From Sthenelais limicola (Eukaryota > Annelida > Polychaeta > Phyllodocida > Sigalionidae): DNA of 64,000 nucleotides. A model generated the notes under the pieces. The model had not been told where the DNA came from. It made no database searches and saw nothing but the letters and a program-made list of their open reading frames with translations. A program made the position numbers and the translations under genes. The stretch spans positions 20,441,067 to 20,505,066 of the forward strand of contig OW804094.1 of NCBI GenBank assembly GCA_942159475.1. The letters are read 5' to 3'. Positions 19,103-31,382 of the stretch are shown in pieces. Each line of letters begins with the position of its first letter. Position 1 is the first letter of the stretch.

Positions 19103-19511
19103 TGTGATGTGTTTCAAGAAAATGAGTCATAAGTCGCAAAAAATGGATTTTGAGATATTATTACATTTGGAAAGATGAGATCAAGCCGATTCTAATGATA
19201 GTAAACAGTAGGACATTTAATGTGCATTTCTATATTGTAAGTGTTAATATTTTTATTATTGAAAACAAAGTTTGCAGTATTTTGGGGTGAGCAATTACTA
19301 GTAAAGTAGCTAAATATATTCATTACGACAACCCTAGAAATACATGGATATATTTATTACACTGTCCTGGAATTCAGTACATGTGTTCAAGCTACAAGAG
19401 GCTTTAAGCATCCCCAAAATAAAACATTCCCATAAATATATCCTGTGAATAAAACACTTTGAAAGATAACAATTTTGCGACTTGTGACTCATTTTCCTAA
19501 AACACATCACA
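19103..19511 (+). repeat. MITE B6 (nested in B5)
   Basis: 409 bp, TIR TGTGATGTGTTTCAAGAAAA to ATCACA, with intact AP-1-like motifs at both ends. Confidence 0.85.
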
Positions 19512-19565
19512 TTTGAGAAATATATTTCTTGTGGCTTATGACTCATCTTTCTGTAACATATCACA
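19512..19565 (+). repeat. MITE B5, right terminus
   Basis: GTGGCTTATGACTCATCTTT followed by CTGTAACATATCACA is a second family-B right end directly after B6. It completes B5 around the nested copy. Confidence 0.7.
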
Positions 19566-19870
19566 TATAAGAATTCTGTCAAACATGTCTCCTCTTTTAT
19601 TGGTTCTTTTACAGGCCTTATACAGGAATTAATGTCAGCTTTGCTTAATATTAATTTCATTATCTCATATTTGGACAACTTTGACTTTTCATTCTCTAAA
19701 ACCTTACTAGAAAGCATATACCATTTGAAATCTAAGAATGCGAAGAAATAGAAATCTTTTCTTTTATTACCAGATAACGATTAAAAACATGACATTTTCC
19801 TATTGTCTAATTTGAAAACTTTCCTAAAATGTTCTCATGCAAGAGAGAAGTACCAAAATATATAATGTAA

Positions 19871-20219
19871 TTTAAAGTTGCATTCTCAGTTAACGTTGGT
19901 CAAAAACTAGATTTTCTAATTTTTGTTCGGTTCTTTTCCAATCCATGAAAACTTCTTTTGACCGAGACGATTTAGTTCGGTTATTGTCCTGCAGGGCGTC
20001 AAAAGGGTTCACATTTATATTTCGGTGACCCGCCAAAATCCTGTCCTTCCCTTATTATCGCTCACCACGGCCCGTTTTCGCTCGGATGATTCGACTTCAA
20101 ATTCTCATAATAAACATATAACAGTAGCAGAATATTGATAAATCCTGGGTCAAGGGTCAAGCAATGAGTGAATTTGATAAGAGTTTGTTTGTGGTAATAG
20201 CTGAGAATGCAGCTTTAAT
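19871..20219. repeat. Inverted-repeat element M1
   Basis: Left end TTTAAAGTTGCATTCTCAGT and right end CTGAGAATGCAGCTTTAA are inverted, about 350 bp apart. The same termini bound 53869-54498. Confidence 0.6.
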
Positions 20220-21811
20220 AGATTAGACCTCAGAGGAAATCAACATTGTGCTATATCATCATCATTCAGTCTTCGTCAGGTACCTCAAGTAAAGGTTGAA
20301 CAACAAATTGAATATAATAGTGTATGTATATATAATACAACTACTTCGTTTATTCACAGTTCAGCACGTCCACAAATGAAGCCAAGACATACTCAATATA
20401 TTAATATCATCATAACAATATTTATTTTAAATCATAATAGTAATAATCTTATATAATCGTAACAATGATAATAATAATGACAAATATTATTTATATTAAT
20501 ACGACCCTCCATCTCTCACTCGCTTAGGAATGAACCCACTTATAATATATAACATCTTTTTTCATTTTTTAAGAAATGCAAAGACTTTCTACATGCGTCG
20601 ATATAGTTCTACCAAAGGCCTCAGTGAATGAATATTAGGTCTCAATCAATGCCGCCCGCCGGTCCTATTGTTAAAGGGTTTGACTTTATCATTTCATCTG
20701 GGTTTGCTTGCAAACAAAGGTGTATAATTGGATGACAACTAAGGTACCCCACTGCCTCAATGCCTTCAATGTCCAAGGTAAGGTAAACAAACGCAGATCC
20801 ATTGTCACAATACAGTGTGTCCTGCAGTACTCGCTAGGATATTATTAGTCATCGCGGGGTAGTATAGAGATAGGGATGAACTATATTAAGTATAATATAT
20901 CTAATTGGATCCATTTAAATTATCTACCTCCTTATTTGTCTTCTTTTATCGTATAGCAGAATACTTTGATTTATTATTTGTAAATTTGAGAAAATTTATT
21001 TCGGTGACGATATGAAAGTTTACAGGATAGCAATAGGGTGTTACCAAGGGGACAGAGAAGATTCAATAATCAGAATAATAATAATAATAATACATGTATG
21101 TGTGAGCTTCAGTGCCTATAATATAAAGAGACGACGTGAGACTTTCGCAATAAAGTAAAAACCACGATTCAACTGATGCGATTTGACTTGCGATTTACAT
21201 GATACATCTCACATGCAACAAATAAGAACATGTTTAAATAGTATCACTTTCATTCAGTCAATAACTCTGTAAATGTTTACATGTAAATTTATGTAAATTC
21301 ATGTAATTTTTATGTAAATTGTCGCATTTGTTGTTGCATCTGCTACATGTCGCAGCTAAATCGCATCATATCGCACCAGTGGAACCTTGGCTTAAGTAAT
21401 ATTTTAGTTCTTTTATCTCCAATGTTCACGAACTAGGGAACTAAGTGAGTATGTACCTGTAGTGTTGATACAGGCGGGTCAAAGGTCATGAGTTATTGGG
21501 AGGTCGTGTATAGGGGTCATACACAAGGTCACTAGTAAGGCCCTCACGTGTATAGGGGTCATACACAAGGTCACTACTAGTAAGGCCCTCAGACTCTGTT
21601 AGGAAGCCATGCATGTGTAAGTCTAACATACACATTCGTTGAAATCTTGCAGTCTTTTTTTTTCATTTTTCATCGTCAAAAAACATCATTTTCTGAGGGG
21701 AAAACAGCGAAATAAATAAATATCCTGAATTTGAACAACTGAAAGTAATATTGCCAAAGGACAGAAGGCTACTGTCTCAGTGCTACCTAGGCTGCCTAGC
21801 GGTGGTTACAT
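20220..21811. other. Unassigned AT-rich stretch with small repeats
   Basis: It contains ATAATA-rich low complexity (about 20395-20510), a short (AAT)n at about 21080-21095, and a loose inverted repeat around GATGCGATTT (about 21175-21375). A 45-bp tandem duplication containing GTGTATAGGGGTCATACACA lies at about 21503-21597. No gene is seen. Confidence 0.5.
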
Positions 21812-22047
21812 GGGTCAGATTTTCAGAAAATGTATAATTAGCAGCTCTACACATTTAGGAAATTCTGCTAAATTTGGCTGAAAAATGATGAATACCGGGT
21901 AAATCTAAATATATTTCGTATCGCATTGATTTTAACTATCAGTTCTGTTATGTTAAACTGCATTTTGAAGCTCATTTTTGTCTTAAATGTGGGTTATTTG
22001 AGAGGATTGGTGAAGGCGAATTGTACATTTTAAAAAAAATCTGACCA
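21812..22047 (+). repeat. MITE A6 (subfamily 1)
   Basis: 236 bp. TSD ACAT at 21808-21811 and 22048-22051. The right terminus is degraded to poly-A. Confidence 0.9.
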
Positions 22048-22051
22048 ACAT

Positions 22052-22475
22052 AGGAGGTCAACCCAGAGAAATCCTGCGGTTCAGCCTCCAAAAATGATAT
22101 TTACTTGGATCTAAACCCTTTAGAAACATTCTCATTCGGTATTTCCCAAAGTTGATACTCTATTTTACTCGCACGCATCAATGCTGCATATAAGATGTGA
22201 ATAAGAATGAAGCATAAAGTTACTCATGTGTCCATTGCTTGTCTGAATAGGCTATTTGTGGGTCTTATATATCTCCTATTTTCCTATATGCTCAGGCCAA
22301 GAAAAATAGCTCTGTTTCTTGTCCAGAATCGCCAAAATCTAGGTAGCGAAGGGGAATTCCTTTATTATTAATTATTTATTTGTTAATTTCGTATTTCCAA
22401 TGACAACAATGAATATCTGTCCAAAACAAGACAAGACCTGACCCTAAAGGAAATGATAAGCAATAAGAGGAACAT
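22052..22475. other. Unassigned sequence
   Basis: No gene or repeat family recognised. Confidence 0.4.
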
Positions 22476-22479
22476 ACAT

Positions 22480-22714
22480 GGGTCAGATTTTCAGAAAATG
22501 TACAATTGTCAGCTCTGCACATTGAGTAAATTCTGCTAAATTAGGCTGCAATTCGGTCAATACTAGGTAAATTCGAGTATATTCGGCATTGCATTGATTC
22601 TAGCAATCTGTTTGATTAGGTTGAACTGTATTTTGAACTTTATTTTCGTCTGAAATTTGGGTTATTTCAGAGGAGTGGTTATAGTAAATTGTACATTTTC
22701 TAAAAATCTGACCC
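22480..22714 (+). repeat. MITE A7 (subfamily 2)
   Basis: 235 bp. TSD ACAT at 22476-22479 and 22715-22718. Internal TAGGTAAATTCGAGTATATT marks subfamily 2. Confidence 0.9.
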
Positions 22715-22754
22715 ACATGGTGTTTAAGGTTTCTCCAGTGACAAAGGACTTTTT

Positions 22755-22829
22755 TTTTGGTAAAAAGAGAGTTAGGTTTTTCTAGTTATAGGAGTAAAAC
22801 CAGAAACACAACTATTTTCCTTGGCCTTA
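22755..22829 (+). repeat. Repeat C3, terminal fragment
   Basis: Right end of family C: TTAGGTTTTTCTAG, then CCAGAAACACAACTATTTTC, then CTTGGCCTTA. Confidence 0.5.
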
Positions 22830-23039
22830 CTATTAGTATATGATGACTATTTATAATGCCTTTAAGGTAGATTAAATATACTGGCAGCATTGAAATAATG
22901 CTGCTTTGTGTCTCTATATAATAGCTAAGAACCCGATCCCCAATGTAACTCATTCATATTCACGTAAACATCGACTAAAACCACTAGAAAAGTAACTATA
23001 CACGTATCTCTGGGATGAAGGTTATTCAAACACCTTAAT

Positions 23040-23274
23040 GGGTCAGATGTTCAGAAAATGTACAATTGGCAGCTCTACACATTTTGGAAATTGTCCTAAA
23101 TAAGGCTAAACAATGATGAATACCGGGTATATCTGAGGATATTTGGTATCGCATTGATTTAAAGTATCAGTTCTGTTATGTTAAACTGCATTTTGAAGCT
23201 CATTTATGTCTTAAATGGGGGCTATTTGAGAGGATTGGTGAAGACGAATTGTACATTTTCTGACAATCTGACCC
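23040..23274 (+). repeat. MITE A8 (subfamily 1)
   Basis: 235 bp. TSD TAAT at 23036-23039 and 23275-23278. Confidence 0.9.
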
Positions 23275-23421
23275 TAATGTCAGTTGGGAGATCTCTTAAC
23301 AATGCGGGGATATGGATGATAGAAAGGGTCGGAAAATGATAATTAGTTTAGCTAGGGTATATATATGTATATATATATATGATGCGGGTATCGGGTAACC
23401 ATAGATACTAAACGCCTTTAT

Positions 23422-23650
23422 GGGCCAAGCATCAGAAAATGTACAATCTCAAGCTCTACACAAAATTTGAGTAAATTTAGTAAGTTTTGCTAAAAATGAT
23501 AAATACTAGGTCTATTTGAGTATATTTTGGATTGATACAAAAACATCTGTTTGGTTATGTTCTTTGTTATTCAAACCTCATTTTCTGTCTTTGTAGAATA
23601 CTTGAGAGGATTAGTGAAAGCCAATTGTACATTTTCTAACGTTCTGACCA
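23422..23650 (+). repeat. MITE A9 (old, diverged)
   Basis: Starts GGGCCAAGCATCAGAAAATG and ends TTTTCTAACGTTCTGACCA. Internal motifs are recognisable but the flanks no longer match. Confidence 0.7.
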
Positions 23651-23838
23651 CAATATCGCTACCAATTAACAACTCTGGAATGGTTCCACCACTCACACCG
23701 ACAATGGAAAGGATACACAAAAAGATTACACCTTCTTTTAACTTTAGAACTCATCGATTTCCTCAAGCTACTGGGCTTATAAAGTGAACATATCGGTCTG
23801 TAACTTGATTACTATTTACTGCCAGTCCTCATAATATA

Positions 23839-24245
23839 TGTGATGTGTTTCAGGAAAATGAGTCATAAGTCGCAAAAAATATATATTGAGATATCATTAT
23901 ATTTGAATAGAGGAGATCAAGCCAATTCCAATGATAACAAACAGTCTAATAATCTAATAAGTATTTCTAGATTTTAAGTTTGATATTTTTTAAAAAAAAG
24001 TTTCCAATATTTCTGGGGGTCAATACACAGTAAAGTAACTAAATATAGTCCATAATTATGTGGACCTTTAAAACGATCGGACATATCACATAGATTGTCC
24101 TGGAATTTGATACATCGATTGACATAGCTATAAGTGACAAACTCTCCAAAAATCAGAACATTTCAATAATGTGATCTTGTGAAAAAAATACTTTGAAAAA
24201 TATCAATTTTGCGACTTATGACTCATTTTCCTGAAACACATCACA
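23839..24245 (+). repeat. MITE B7
   Basis: 407 bp, complete TIRs, TA flanks. Interior close to B2. Confidence 0.9.
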
Positions 24246-24884
24246 TATTGGCGAGGTGACATCTGTCATCATTTGTTTTTTATTTTTTTTTCATTTGTTA
24301 GAACATTATAGTTCATTCAAGGCTCAGAGCCTATTATATAATAAAAAAAAACGTATGCTAGTGGCTTTCCCAGACCTGGAGTAGGCCCAACACAACCGTG
24401 ATTATGGGATTTTCCGGTTAGTTTCCCTCAGTTTGGAGGGATCTTATACAGGCTCTGAGCTTAGACTGAGCATGTGAATTGACTTCCTTTTGTGTAAATT
24501 ATTGACCACATTTTGTAAAAGTTCTCTTATTATGAAAGACTCGTTACTTCTTTATAAGTACAGTAGCCTTTGTTTATGACGGCACAGATAGAAATATACC
24601 AATGGATAGTGTTATATGAACCTGAACAACCAACCAACACAACCACCCATTAGACAGCAACATGTATAATAATGCATCTTCATACGAGACAATTTATGTA
24701 TAATTTTCAAGCTTTCCCCAAAACAGACACTAAAACACAACGAGTATCCAAGCCTTGGAGGTTTTCACACACACAAGTGAAACTTGATAAATATTCACTT
24801 GTTTGTTCTGATGGTCTACTTATTTATTTGTTTTTATTTATTTATTTCCTCTAAAAGTTAAAACCTGACCAAGTGAAGAGACAT
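24246..24884. other. Unassigned sequence
   Basis: No gene recognised. It includes an inverted pair around CTCAGAGCC/AGGCTCTGAGC (about 24323 and 24449). Confidence 0.4.
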
Positions 24885-25470
24885 TTTCATCTAGGTAAAG
24901 TGTATTTTGCGGTGTGCCACAGACTACAGCGTCTAAAGTCGCCCAGAATGGATTTTTGACATTTGAAAAGATGAAATCAAGCAGATTTCAACAGTGTTAA
25001 TCTTTCAGTATAAGTAATGTTGTTGTTTATTGGCTTTATTTTTGAAATAAAAAAAAAAATAAAAAAATTGGTGTTTGAACAAATTGTTGGCAATATTAGT
25101 GGATTTTAATATATGCCCTGAGGACGTCCTTACAAAAGCTTAAACATTTTAATTTTTTTATTACATTTTTGGCCAAAGTAACGGCTGGGAGAACTGGATG
25201 TAATCTAGAAGTCAGTATACATGTTTGTCAATATGTCATATGTTATTATTTACTGTTCAAACTTTGGATAAATAAAGTAGTTTCTTATCTTATCTTATCT
25301 TATATATTCAGTACATGTAATTTGGTACATGTGTTCAATCGAATAAAAACGCCTAAATCCTAAAGAAATAACAACATTCTTACAAATAGTTCATTAAGGA
25401 AAAAAAAACATTGGAAAAATATCTTTTCTTTGCGACTTTCAACTCATGTGTCTGTGACCCATGTGTGAAA
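24885..25470 (+). repeat. MITE B8, degraded and interrupted
   Basis: Left motifs (AAGTCGCCCAGAATGGATTT, GAAAAGATGAAATCAAGCAG) and a right end TTTGCGACTTTCAACTCATG match family B. The middle, about 25165-25303, is foreign and ends GGATAAATAAAG plus a (TTATC)n tail, as LINE/SINE 3' ends do. Confidence 0.5.
25165..25303 (+). repeat. Probable LINE/SINE 3' fragment with (TTATC)n tail
   Basis: Ends GGATAAATAAAGTAGTTTC then three to four TTATC units. A short 3' microsatellite tail is typical of retroposons. The family is not identified. Confidence 0.4.
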
Positions 25471-25541
25471 AGTGACTAGGGACAGCTATTCCTACTCAGT
25501 TAGATCCAGTGCGGAGACGGCGGAAAGGCTGAGGATGGGTA

Positions 25542-25657
25542 AAGGCCCATTCACATTACAACGGCCGATTGGTGTACGGCCGCCGCACGGCAAAAAACAC
25601 AATGTTAAAGTATTACAGCCGGCAAGAATCGTGGTTGTGGTAATGTGAATGGGCCTT
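25542..25657. repeat. Short MITE with 18-bp TIRs
   Basis: AAGGCCCATTCACATTAC at 25542-25559 is the reverse complement of GTAATGTGAATGGGCCTT at 25640-25657. Non-autonomous, 116 bp. Confidence 0.75.
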
Positions 25658-26591
25658 GACTCTGTTAGAACCCACTTCATACTCTACCCTAAAAACATGT
25701 TTAAACATTGTTTCACCAGGACTAGGTCAACTCACAGAGCTGCTCTTCCCCTAGTGCCCCCTGGGGGAGGAGGTGGAAGTGAAATTGCAACCACACTAGA
25801 ATTCGAACCCACAACATTACCAGTGACGTCCTATACCAGTGCTTTTCTGCAACCACCTTCATCTAATGATTGTTTAAAATGTTTGTGGCCAATACAAATA
25901 TTTAAATTAATTTAAATTAATATATATAAATATATTATAATATATTTAAATCAATTAACAACACTGATTTCAGTCATGCTCTACAGCAATTAACCCTCTT
26001 CTGTGGTGTGGTTCACAACATGGGGGACATATAACCCTTCCTCAACCTTTCCCCTCATCATAGGCAATGCCTTTCAAATCAATATATTTGAACCGATTGG
26101 TAAAGTAGCCAACAGGTTGATTGGTATATAGTGCAGTTCATTCAGTGGACAGGCGGACTTGGCTGGATAAGTCCCACAATGTGAATGATCGGCTTTGATA
26201 TGATAAGAACCAACACGTAATTACAATAACTATAATCAATAGAATGATAATAATCGGGTACAAGTATTAGCTCTAGTGGTGAGGAAGCGTCGTATGAACT
26301 GTTCACGTCTCTATGGCAACGGCCTCTTTTTTCCATGTTAGTTCCTGGTTAAACAATAGATGGCGGCAGCAGCAGTAGCATTGACTTGAAATACAATTGG
26401 ATGATGTGGGGGAGATGGGAGGGCTGAAGGGTATGTAGATTACAGGAGGATGCTTATCCTTCATTGGTCCAGTGAAGTTTAATGTACATACATTACATAT
26501 ATATAATATATATAAAGACATCAAATCCAAGTACACCTCATTTCGTGAAGAGATTACGCTCCATGCAGCAATTGACAAAGCGTGAAAACAT
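25658..26591. other. Unassigned stretch with AT-rich low complexity
   Basis: TTAAATTAATATATA-type sequence at about 25895-25960. Short ORFs here lack supporting features. Confidence 0.4.
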
Positions 26592-26699
26592 TTAAAGAAG
26601 GCCCTTCGTTACAATCTTATCCAAGCTCCTAAATATATTTATGCTCCAAATAACAGGGGTTGATGATGTGCCCTTGTCTGGGTATGAGTATGGGTTCCT

Positions 26700-26828
26700 T
26701 TTACCACTCATTCTCCTCATAAAGTAGATACAGCGGCCATGGAGATTATTCCACGGTGAAAATCCTCCGGTGGTAATCTCTGTGTCATGTGCCAGCCAGG
26801 CCACAGTCTGTGACAGTGACGCTGTCAC
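26700..26828 (-). CDS. Possible exon (unidentified)
   Basis: On the minus strand an open stretch of gene-like composition reads TVAWLAHDTEITTGGFSPWN and NLHGRCIYFMRRMSG, then AGTG/GTAAAA, a donor-like site, near 26702. It is GC-richer than its surroundings. Not recognised, and may be chance. Confidence 0.2.
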
Positions 26829-26974
26829 AGGTGACAGTCAAAGAACGTCCATTCATGTACTTCTGGGCAGCAGCGTTTGCTCGCTCAAAAACGGTGCAGA
26901 TATGTAAAGTTAAACAACCAGTGTTTTCCAGGTGTTTTACTGGCAGAGTTACAGTCATGTGTTAGCAGTGTGCA

Positions 26975-27193
26975 GTGACAACCTTGGTACCAGCGGCGCG
27001 CAGTCATAATACAAATACTCACAGTAAGAGCAGCTCACACAGTAGGAGCAACTCACTCAGGGAGGAGCAATATGCCACTGTGGAATATTGGGACAAACAT
27101 GCTTATAGTGATTTAGCTCACAGAAAGGAATATTTCTCAGGATTTGTGATATTTCTTATTATTGCCAGCATCGTGAATCTCAGTTTGCGATGA
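26975..27193 (+). CDS. Possible C-terminal exon with a membrane segment (unidentified)
   Basis: The 73-codon frame lacks an internal ATG. It follows acceptor-like TGTTAGCAG or GTGCAG and ends TGA at 27191-27193. It is Ser/Asn/His-rich, then LREEQYATVEYWDKHAYSDL, and ends in a hydrophobic segment FSGFVIFLIIASIVNLSL. AATAAA signals follow at about 27306 and 27326. This is consistent with a terminal exon plus 3' UTR. No family is recognised and no upstream exon was found. Confidence 0.3.
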   Translation: MTTLVPAARSHNTNTHSKSSSHSRSNSLREEQYATVEYWDKHAYSDLAHRKEYFSGFVIFLIIASIVNLSLR

Positions 27194-28619
27194 TCTTTCT
27201 TTGTATTTTCTCAACACAAGATGAATTGATATTAGAAATAAGTCAGTTGGCGAAGAGACAAGCATGCGACTCGACCAGCAGCGGCTGCAGTAGCAACATT
27301 GCTTGAATAAATCATACCGATATAAATAAAATCATAATGTTTTCTGACTGCTTGCGTTGCACGTCAAGTATTGGAACGTAAGGGCATGATATTGTGATAC
27401 CTATCAACCAACAGAAGATAATGATGATTAAACTTTGGATGAACTGAAGGTATTGCCTAATGGGCAATGCTAATATTTCCAGTTCAATTTTCTTTTTTTA
27501 ATTTGACCTCAATGTTGCCATAAATTGTCCTAAAATGTCTTACACCATCTAAGGAGGTCTCCTAATTTATCCATTAGACTAAAACCAATTATTCTAAGAT
27601 ATGGTTTGCATGGAATGATTCCCATTCTTTTCAGTTCTAATGATTACAACTTAACACCCCATCAAATCCGGCGAGTCTGCCAACAAAGGGAGAAAAGAAC
27701 TTGAAGATTTTGAATCGAAGAGATCAACAAATTCCCAACCCAACAACCAACCCAACTAAAACCAGGTAAACTGTTACACCAACAAGGATCAATCAATAAA
27801 GAATGTCCTCACCATAAAAACTTTCATACCCAACAAAACTGCTAGATTTGTCTATCATGCCGCAGCGATAAAAAAGAGAATGACGATGTACACTCATATT
27901 ATTATATAGGTCTCCAATCGTTACCACATAACCACAGTGGAAAGCCAGCACCTTGAATAAATCGTCCCTAGACGACCTTCTTAGATCTCTATATATTTAT
28001 TTATCATGTCTTATTTGTTAAGATTAATATTTGAGAATTGTGTATACATGCTTAGGACCAGAAATTTGATAGGTAAGTTTTAGGAAGAGCAAATGCTAAG
28101 ATTTTTGAAACTTTTTTGTATGTATGTGTGTGTATATATTTTTGTTTCATTTATTTCTTCCGAAATTGAACAGTGGTTTGCATATCGGATCTATGATCTG
28201 TGATTTCTGCCGAATTTAGCTCCATTGAAATGGTAGCATATCGGTATAACTTATGCTTTTCCCTTTGTAAGGTACTTGATTGACTGTGTAGCATTTTAGT
28301 CATTTATTTGTTATACTTTCTTATGTGCACGCATTGTTGTTGTTTGTTCTCTAATGTTGGTCCTACTCTGCTCTTTCTTATATTCTGCCCTGATTGTAGT
28401 CGCTTTAAGGGCGTATCGGAATTCACACCTATGACGTCATATCTCAACTAATATACCAGCTTCTCATTGGCTGCTCAATTGTCTCTAGATTCAGGTATCA
28501 AAACACTCAATTCTTTCATGTCCTCTTCACAAGCAGTGTCGCCCCCTGTCACTTGTTTGTGGCAATATTATTTAATTATCAACCGCTGCCGAAGTTATTT
28601 TTAATTTTTGTAAAATGCA
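27194..28619. other. Unassigned; CRE-like site
   Basis: No gene recognised. A CRE consensus TGACGTCA lies at about 28432-28439. Confidence 0.4.
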
Positions 28620-28624
28620 ACTCT

Positions 28625-28630
28625 TTTATT
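28625..28630 (-). terminator. Candidate polyadenylation signal of the calcium sensor gene
   Basis: AATAAA on the minus strand, about 480 nt downstream of the stop codon at 29112. The nearest clear signal; use is inferred. Confidence 0.4.
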
Positions 28631-29111
28631 TCTCTTAAGAGCACACTTTTCCTACCATGATGCCGGATTTCTTTCTATCTTTCCAATCTCTCATAATATT
28701 TCTCTCCTCTCTTTTTTTGCAATTCATTCCAAAGCCGAAACACGACACGGAAACATGAGGAGCATTAAAATAGCTCCAAATTGTGTTGTTGTTCCCTTCT
28801 GTAAAAATCATCCTTATTATCATCATGGCCTTGTAACTGTCGCCGACCAGCAAACTTATGTTGCTATTTGTAATAGTGTAGGAGCACCCGGATGTTGTTA
28901 GATCTTGTGGTGCGGCTGCAGCAGCTGCAAAACGCTACGATTCAACGTAACGTTAAACGTAGTAGTAACGTACTCCGTAAGGTTGTAACGATCGTAACGA
29001 TAGTAGTAGTAATGATGGTAGTATACGCTAGAGGGGGTAGGTAAGTGGTTGTGAGATGTTGGTGGAGATGATGACGGCGTTCACCGCGAGATGGCAGCAG
29101 CGGCGTGTAGT

Positions 29112-29312
29112 TTACTCGACAGAGCCCGATTGGTCGGCTGTCAACATTTGGTAGAGGAACTGGTCGGCCATGCATCCCTTAATGAATTCCTCTTTACTAA
29201 GGACGCCATCTTTGTTCTCGTCCATTTTATCAAAGATTTCTTCCGTCCTCTTCTCAGGCGTGTCATCTGGATTATTCTGGCTGATCGAGTTGCCTACCAT
29301 GTTGTAAATAGC
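29112..29312 (-). CDS. Neuronal calcium sensor family protein, last coding exon
   Basis: 66 codons plus TAA (stop at 29114-29112). The exon begins after acceptor TTCTTCTGGCAG and reads AIYNMVGNSI and on. It holds TPEKRTEEIFDKM, the linker before the last EF-hand, and EF4 with loop DENKDGVLSKEE. The C-terminus is QMLTADQSGSVE. It joins in frame to the exon at 34461-34733; together they give 157 residues covering EF2-EF4. NCS/recoverin-family proteins (about 190 residues) are N-myristoylated Ca2+ switches. The VGN segment is frequenin-like, but the subfamily cannot be settled by eye. Confidence 0.9.
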   Translation of the reverse strand, partial: AIYNMVGNSISQNNPDDTPEKRTEEIFDKMDENKDGVLSKEEFIKGCMADQFLYQMLTADQSGSVE

Positions 29313-29423
29313 CTGCCAGAAGAAATAATAACAGGTGATCAGTCTTAGTAAAACATTCCCATTGATTATTCATTATTTCCACACAATTTAAGCACATAAT
29401 AAGAAAAACAATAATAATAACAT

Positions 29424-29530
29424 TGATCTGTAACAGGGAAATGAGTCACAAGTCCCCATATTTTGAGTTATCATTGTATTTGAAAAGACAAAGCTACATT
29501 ACTGTTAATAATTTTACTAGAAGGTTTGGT
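29424..29530 (+). repeat. MITE B9, left fragment
   Basis: GATCTGTAACAGGGAAATGA then GTCACAAGTCCCC and TTGAGTTATCATTGTATTTG match the left third of family B. Confidence 0.5.
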
Positions 29531-29974
29531 CTTTTCAGTTTTACTTTATTATTTGTTTTACTTGTATTTATATTTTCGTAGACCATACTTGAAAGCCAGA
29601 AAACTATATTTCAGATGTTTGCTTCCGTTTTGTACAAAGCTTTTAGGTACAAATTAATCATTTATTGAATGGAATTGAATTAATTATATATTGACAAAAA
29701 TTATCCGCTGTAATTTTCTGTTTTTTACCTTGACAAATATACTCTGGTAGAAAGTATTTAAGTGTTGTTCTGGTCAACCCCTGATATTTAAGAAGGCCAC
29801 AATCAAATATAGATACGGTATAAATGTTGCTGAATGTTCATTCTTGTATACTCGATCACTTAGCAATGTCAACTTTAGGTTGGGTTGTGTGTTTGTATAG
29901 GTAGTCTAGTTAGGCACTGCCTATCCTGGGTCATGGGAAAAACCTCAACCGAGGAACATGTAAATCAGTTTATA

Positions 29975-30389
29975 TGTGATGTGTTCCAGTAAAATGAGTC
30001 ACAGGTCGCAAAATTGATATTTTTTAAAGTGTTCTTTCCACAAGATCTCTTTATTGAAATGCTCCAATCTTTAGAGGGTGTAACACTTATAGTCATATGA
30101 ATCCATGTAACAATTTCGGGACATTATATCAAATATATCCTTGCGTTTTGAAGGCCTTCATATGGAGTATATTTAGTTACTTTACTGCTAATTACCCATC
30201 CAGAAACATTGCAAACTTTTTTTTTCAAAAATGAAAATATCAAACTTAAAATAGGCCTATAGAAATACGTATTAGGTGCCCTAGTGTTTACTATCATTGG
30301 AATCACCTTGATCTCCTCTTTTCAAATATAGTGATATCTCAAAATCGATATTTTGCGACTTATGACTCATTTTCCTAAAACGGATCACA
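29975..30389 (-). repeat. MITE B10
   Basis: 415 bp, minus orientation. The far terminus has the variant CCTAAAACGGATCACA. Flanked by TA. Confidence 0.85.
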
Positions 30390-30409
30390 TATGGAATCTA
30401 AGATAAATA

Positions 30410-30766
30410 GATGTAGCCTGAACAAGGTCAGGATACGATGTGGTACATTGTTTGTTTCCGTCATGCATAATTATTATTTCATGTAGAGTATTATCTCTGC
30501 GTTTCTAAGGCCAATCTCAAGGCGTATATTTAGTTATTTTACTGCTAATTATCCACAAGAAATAATATTATGAGAAACTATTTGATTCAACGTCCATGTT
30601 TTTCCGAATTAGGATTCATTTTCCCTCTGACACATCTTTAAATTTGGTTCATGTATTCACATGACTTTAAGCGCTAGATGCCCCCAAAATTAGATCTTGT
30701 GAATAAAACACATCGACAAATCTCATTTTGCGACTTATGACTCATTTCTCCTACAACACATCGCAT
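30410..30766 (-). repeat. MITE B11, degraded
   Basis: Internal TTTAGTTATTTTACTGCTAA is in minus orientation, but the right end TTTTGCGACTTATGACTCAT and ACACATCGCATAT is a plus-type end. It is probably a composite of two fragments. Confidence 0.5.
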
Positions 30767-30863
30767 ATCATCAATGTATTGGCCTTCAATTGTAATACAA
30801 AACAATATTAATACCGGTTTGGGTTTTTTTGATACCAGATGGCACATCACATGACAATCTAGT

Positions 30864-31095
30864 GGGTCAGATTTTCAGATAATGTCCAATGTGCCTTCAC
30901 CAATCCTCTAAAAAAAACCCACATTTAAGACAAAATAACTTTGAAATGCAGTTTAACATAAAAGAACTGATACTTTAAACAACGCGACACCAAATATACT
31001 CAGATACACCCGAAATTCATCATTTTCAGCCTAATTTAGCAGAGGTTCCCAAATGTGTAGAGCTGCCAATTGTACATTTTCTGAAAAGCTGACCC
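30864..31095 (-). repeat. MITE A10 (subfamily 1)
   Basis: 232 bp, both termini recognisable. The flanks TAGT and ATGT differ. Confidence 0.85.
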
Positions 31096-31382
31096 ATGTT
31101 CCCATTGCAAACAGTGTCTGGTTCATCTTCATTAATAACACTCAATTAAAAAAAAGCTGGGGAGTTGGAAGACATCTTCGCCAAGGGGACGATTCATAAC
31201 ATTGGCTGTTGGCTGGCAATTAATCACCAACATAAATAATGGTGTTGGTTATACTCCACAGGGGGCGTGTGGGTGCTAAAGAGGATCCATCTTGTGGAAC
31301 AGCGCCCCCACACGTGATGGAGAGGAGTTACACTTCATTAAAAATATAGAGTGTCGCAATTAGGATGCTTTAAAGAAAAATA

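Noticed and set aside
29091..29348. 85-codon plus ORF over the calcium sensor last exon, and 100-codon plus ORF over 34462-34764
   Set aside because: Antisense shadows of EF-hand exons.
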